Source of the DNA: Trichopria drosophilae | Taxonomy: Eukaryota > Arthropoda > Insecta > Hymenoptera > Diapriidae | NCBI GenBank assembly: GCA_030407085.1 | Contig: CM059586.1 | Coordinates: 83,759,501-83,823,500 of the forward strand | Direction of reading: 5' to 3' | Length of the DNA: 64,000 bases | Part shown: piece after piece, positions 61,201 through 64,000 of the stretch | How the letters are laid out: each line of letters opens with the position of its first letter | Numbering within the stretch: position 1 is the first letter of the stretch | Made by a program: the position numbers and the translations under genes | Notes under the pieces: generated by a model | Told to the model about the DNA's origin: nothing | The model's input: the letters and a program-made list of their open reading frames with translations, nothing else | Database searches by the model: none

Positions 61201-63065
61201 AAAAATATAATTCGTATAAAGGCAGTGATGACACTTTAGTGTTAAGAAATTTTCTTTTAATTTTATCTTCTTTCAACTGTATTTATTATTTATAAATAAT
61301 ACCTAAACACTCCTCTCTTGAGCGCGTTCAGGCAGAACAATTGTTACGAATTTTAAGTAAACTGTGAACAAGTTATGGACATATATAGTTTCGACCCCAT
61401 GATGTCATCTTCAGAGACTAAATAGTACTTTTCGTTATTTTACGCCCTTAATACGAACATTATTTTTCATCCTAGCGGGTAAAAATTCGATTGTATGCCT
61501 CCGATTTGTGGACTGGTTGGTGAGGAATTCCTATCTTAACCATATAATTTTCGAGGGCGTATTAACAAGAAAATTACAAACACTGTAGTAGTCGGTAATA
61601 TTGCAAACCTGAACTAATTAAAATGAATTTAATAAACGTATTACTAATTACGCACATATCAAAAATAAAATTATTCAACGGTAAAAAATGAATACCGTTT
61701 TCTAAAAAAAAATATGTAAACATTACATTACGAACAGGTAATTAAATTAAACTATTTAAATGTACTAAAAATCTAAATGTATTAAAGTGTATGAACGTAT
61801 TCGAGAATATCTCTATGTAGTATTGTTATAGTAATTAGACGTATTGTTTATAAACATTCCTTTAGAATTAGTATAATTAGTTTTAGAAAAGATATGAAAT
61901 ACGTTCATATACATAGACTATACATTAGAAACAACATAATATATAATCAATGATAATTTTTCTAAAATTTTGAATTTTCAATGTATATTATCAGATTTAT
62001 AAACAGCGACCTCGAAAACCCCTGAGTAGCCAGTTTGAACCGAAATGGTTCGATTTTTTGAAAAATTGTCCGCCTTTTTTGGATTTGCCATTTTGAATTT
62101 TCATAATACATCATCAGATTTATAAACAGCGACCTCGAAAAAATCAGAGTAGCAAATTTGAAGCAAAATGGTTCGATTGTTGGAAAATTGCCCGCCATAT
62201 TGGATCCGCCATTTTGAATTTTCAAAATATATCATCGATTTTATTAATCTTTCATGCAGAAATTGGCCTAATATATTGACTTCATTACACTAATTTATGA
62301 CATGTATTTAGTCAGAGAAAATTCCTAAATGACAAAGGTCTTTGTCATCCGGAGCAAAGGGGTTAAATTCATTTTAATTAGTTCAGGGTTGCAACAACGA
62401 ATAAAAGAACAACAAGCATACTATTTTTCACAAATTATGCAATATTATATTACGATCCGAGTGCACGATGTGGCTGCTTTGTGCACAAATGAAAAGATTT
62501 TATTACCCCGTGAGAGAAATTTCTCCCTACTGATTAGAATTTGTGAAGTACAGGGCGCAAATCGTCCACTTCGCGCACTTAAAGCAGTGTGCGAAATTGA
62601 ATTTCGATAATTATGTACACCAGTTTACGCACTTCATTAAACATTTTTTAAGACTCCGGGAGTAGAACTCCATTTTGCGCCCTGCAGTGAAATCATCGGA
62701 CTCAAATCATCGACCCCCACGTCCATCGTATTAAAAAATATCGCAATTACGCCCTTGTTACATAATATAATACTTTGTTCAAATTTCTTCGTGTAGGACA
62801 ATAATTTCTTATTTCATCTTCTAAAAAAATCAGTTTTTAGACAAATGTCGATTCAAATTCTTCAAATTGTATCCGAATATGAATTATATGCCAAATTACT
62901 GTTTTCAAACAGTATACGATGCATTAAACATAAAGTTTGGATACAATCTGGGATAATTACCAGGTATGATCGAGGAATATTAAATCCAAATTTTCCATCT
63001 CCTTTTAAAATGGTAATTGGCTCTGCTGGACGCTGAAATAGCTGCAATATTTCCCGACGCTCCAT
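55272..63065 (-). CDS. PPO: PPO-e: prophenoloxidase, most upstream copy in the array
   Basis: The spliced product is 704 aa. Exons in transcript order: 62961-63065, 59068-59260, 57416-57639, 57098-57300, 56544-56961, 56340-56468, 55925-56252, 55616-55854, 55272-55547. Copper A is H207, H211 ([10 protein letters not shown]), H236; copper B is H363, H367 (YHNNGH), H403 (RDPLFYRWH). The activation-site Arg49 is followed by Met (FNRMEAE), and FGVMGD reads FSVMGD. The signature CGCGWPQHL is intact. Intron 7 uses a weak donor, GTTCGT; the nearby GTAACT would break the frame. The C-terminal block is [20 protein letters not shown] with a Ser/Asn-rich tail. Introns 1 (3.7 kb) and 2 (1.4 kb) are long. 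AATAAA (- strand) at 55227-55232 lies 40 bases past the stop. It groups with c and d. Confidence 0.95.
57640..59067 (-). other. PPO-e intron 2 (1.4 kb)
   Basis: AT-rich, with no coding sequence recognised. A short inverted pair (TCCTTTGGAGTA at about 58102 and TACTCCAAAGGA at about 58171) is the only structure noticed. Confidence 0.45.
59971..60075 (-). mobile_element. Probable 3' end of a LINE
   Basis: Read on the - strand, the segment ends CTCTTATTTTGCCAATAAAG and then AAGAATTATTATTATTATT. A GC-richer segment, an AATAAAG signal and a terminal ATT trinucleotide run are usual at the 3' tails of several insect LINE groups. No coding remnant is included, so this is a tentative call. Confidence 0.45.
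61968..62240. repeat. Tandem repeat, about 122-bp unit, just over two copies
   Basis: The word TTTGAATTTTC begins units at about 61970, 62093 and 62214. Shared landmarks are ATTTATAAACAGCGACCTCG, AAATGGTTCGATT and AAAATTG-CCGCC. The second unit ends CATATTGGATCCGCCATTTT, a word also found in degraded form at about 33560 and 49550, so the unit is dispersed in the genome. Confidence 0.8.
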
Positions 63066-63190
63066 CGTAAATCTTGTAATTTAAATGTAATTTAAAATCA
63101 CTATAATTTAAAAATACAGAATGGTAAGCATAACAAACGCGACTTATATTTATATCTAAATCCGGACAGGATCTTGCGGTTTTGTCTAAA
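63066..63190 (-). promoter_or_regulatory. PPO-e putative promoter region
   Basis: TATAAATATAAG (- strand) at about 63143-63154, roughly 80-90 bases before the ATG. The shared motif CAGGATCTTGCGGTTTTG (+ strand) is at 63167-63184. Confidence 0.45.
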
Positions 63191-64000
63191 AAAACATTCA
63201 AATTCTAAGCTGAACCATTCACCGCAATTTTTGATCAAAGACCTATTTCGGCCAGATTTCGCGCTAGGAGATAAAATTCAATGATAAGTTTGATAAGAGG
63301 TCATTATTAAGAGATCTAGGACTTCCAGTTGGATGGAGTATAGTTAGATGAGATTGCATATAAAAGTGGATTATTTACTTTTGCAATATTTCATATTGCG
63401 ATTTCTCGTACTGCGAGTGTTGATAAATATAAATAAAATCTCTATTTAATTTCTATGTTTAATGATACATAAAATATCTTTTAAGATACAATGATAGGCA
63501 AAAATTTGAAATAATATTTCTTCATTTTATTGGTTAAAACCGTAAGTCTTATTCGTTGTAACAGATGTTTGAGGAAATATAAGATATATCGATAAATAAA
63601 CACTCCTCTGGTTACATGCTCGGTTTTTTTATTGTACAGAATTATAAGATTTTCATATTCCAAGTCGGAAGATTATCAATCAGTTAATTGGAGGAAAATG
63701 CAGAAACGTTACGATGAAGCTTGAAATTATTCCAAATAACTGTACTTTTCCTACCTAGGGCGTAAAATACAGTTTACACTTGCCAGATGGTTGATGAAAA
63801 CATAATTATCAATTCAGAGGGTTACATGACTATTTTAAAAGACGACATTTTACCCAGATGCATTACACAAATAGTATATTTTACGCCTATTGATTCGAAA
63901 AATAAATATTATTTTAACATTAACAATGGAAAAAAATGGGTTTGTTGAATGCAAGAAAATGTAAGAAGATAACGACGTGTTTCACCTCACGGCGAGAATT
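63191..64000. other. Region upstream of PPO-e to window end
   Basis: No gene is recognised. Variants of the dispersed TTTTACGCCC motif occur near 63758 (GGGCGTAAAATAC) and 63889 (TTTTACGCCTATTGATTCG). Whether the PPO array continues beyond the window cannot be judged. Confidence 0.4.

Larger units (their letters stand above)
59261..62960 (-). other. PPO-e intron 1 (3.7 kb) with LINE tail and tandem repeat
   Basis: No exon or other gene is supported. It carries a LINE-like 3' end (59971-60075), the 122-bp tandem repeat (61968-62240), and copies of the ACGCCCTT repeat near 61441 and 62750. Confidence 0.55.

Noticed and set aside
62329..62610. 93-aa + strand open frame in PPO-e intron 1
   Set aside because: No recognisable domain, and similar words recur in other non-coding stretches (near 31500 and 62670), so it looks like repeat DNA.
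1..64000. CRISPR arrays, operons, ribosome-binding sites, tRNA or rRNA genes
   Set aside because: Eukaryotic intron-containing DNA; no regularly spaced identical repeats and no cloverleaf or rRNA sequence was recognised by eye.

Overview
The window is AT-rich, intron-containing arthropod nuclear DNA, almost certainly from an insect. This rests on its two recognisable gene families (innexin gap-junction proteins and copper-type prophenoloxidases without signal peptides) and its heavy load of small inverted-repeat transposons. I cannot name the species or order from the sequence alone.

Left end (1-10 kb): a 5'-truncated LINE remnant, then two intronless, same-strand (+) innexin genes (1478-2554 and 6981-8060). 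Between them sit three small elements with CAGTAG termini and TA flanks.

Middle and right (10-63 kb): five tandem prophenoloxidase (PPO) genes, all on the - strand, called here PPO-a (10181-20264), PPO-b (25523-28814), PPO-c (38254-41517), PPO-d (45956-51915) and PPO-e (55272-63065). I could join each into one open frame (691, 695, 716, 695 and 704 aa). All have nine exons with the same intron positions and phases, so they arose by tandem duplication. All keep the six copper-binding histidines, so all look catalytically competent. Residue patterns split them into two subgroups that follow map order: {a,b} and {c,d,e}. Only PPO-b keeps both the classical Arg-Phe activation bond and an unaltered GCGWPQH signature, so the others may be activated or regulated differently. 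A shared motif lies upstream of a TATA-like box before all five start codons, in reverse orientation in PPO-a.

Spaces between genes and the long introns of a, d and e hold mobile and repetitive DNA: a 1.1 kb near-palindromic foldback element broken by a younger insertion, other elements with CACGGA...TCCGTG ends, a 1.8 kb element with GCGGAAC ends, a GC-rich hairpin with a perfect 37-bp inverted repeat, a degenerate CCGACA-rich tract, and dispersed repeats. No RNA genes, CRISPR arrays or viral genes were recognised.

Functionally, the PPO cluster would encode melanisation enzymes (phenol hydroxylation and catechol oxidation after proteolytic activation) used in immunity, wound healing and possibly cuticle hardening. 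The innexins are a separate function that happens to converge on the end of the array.
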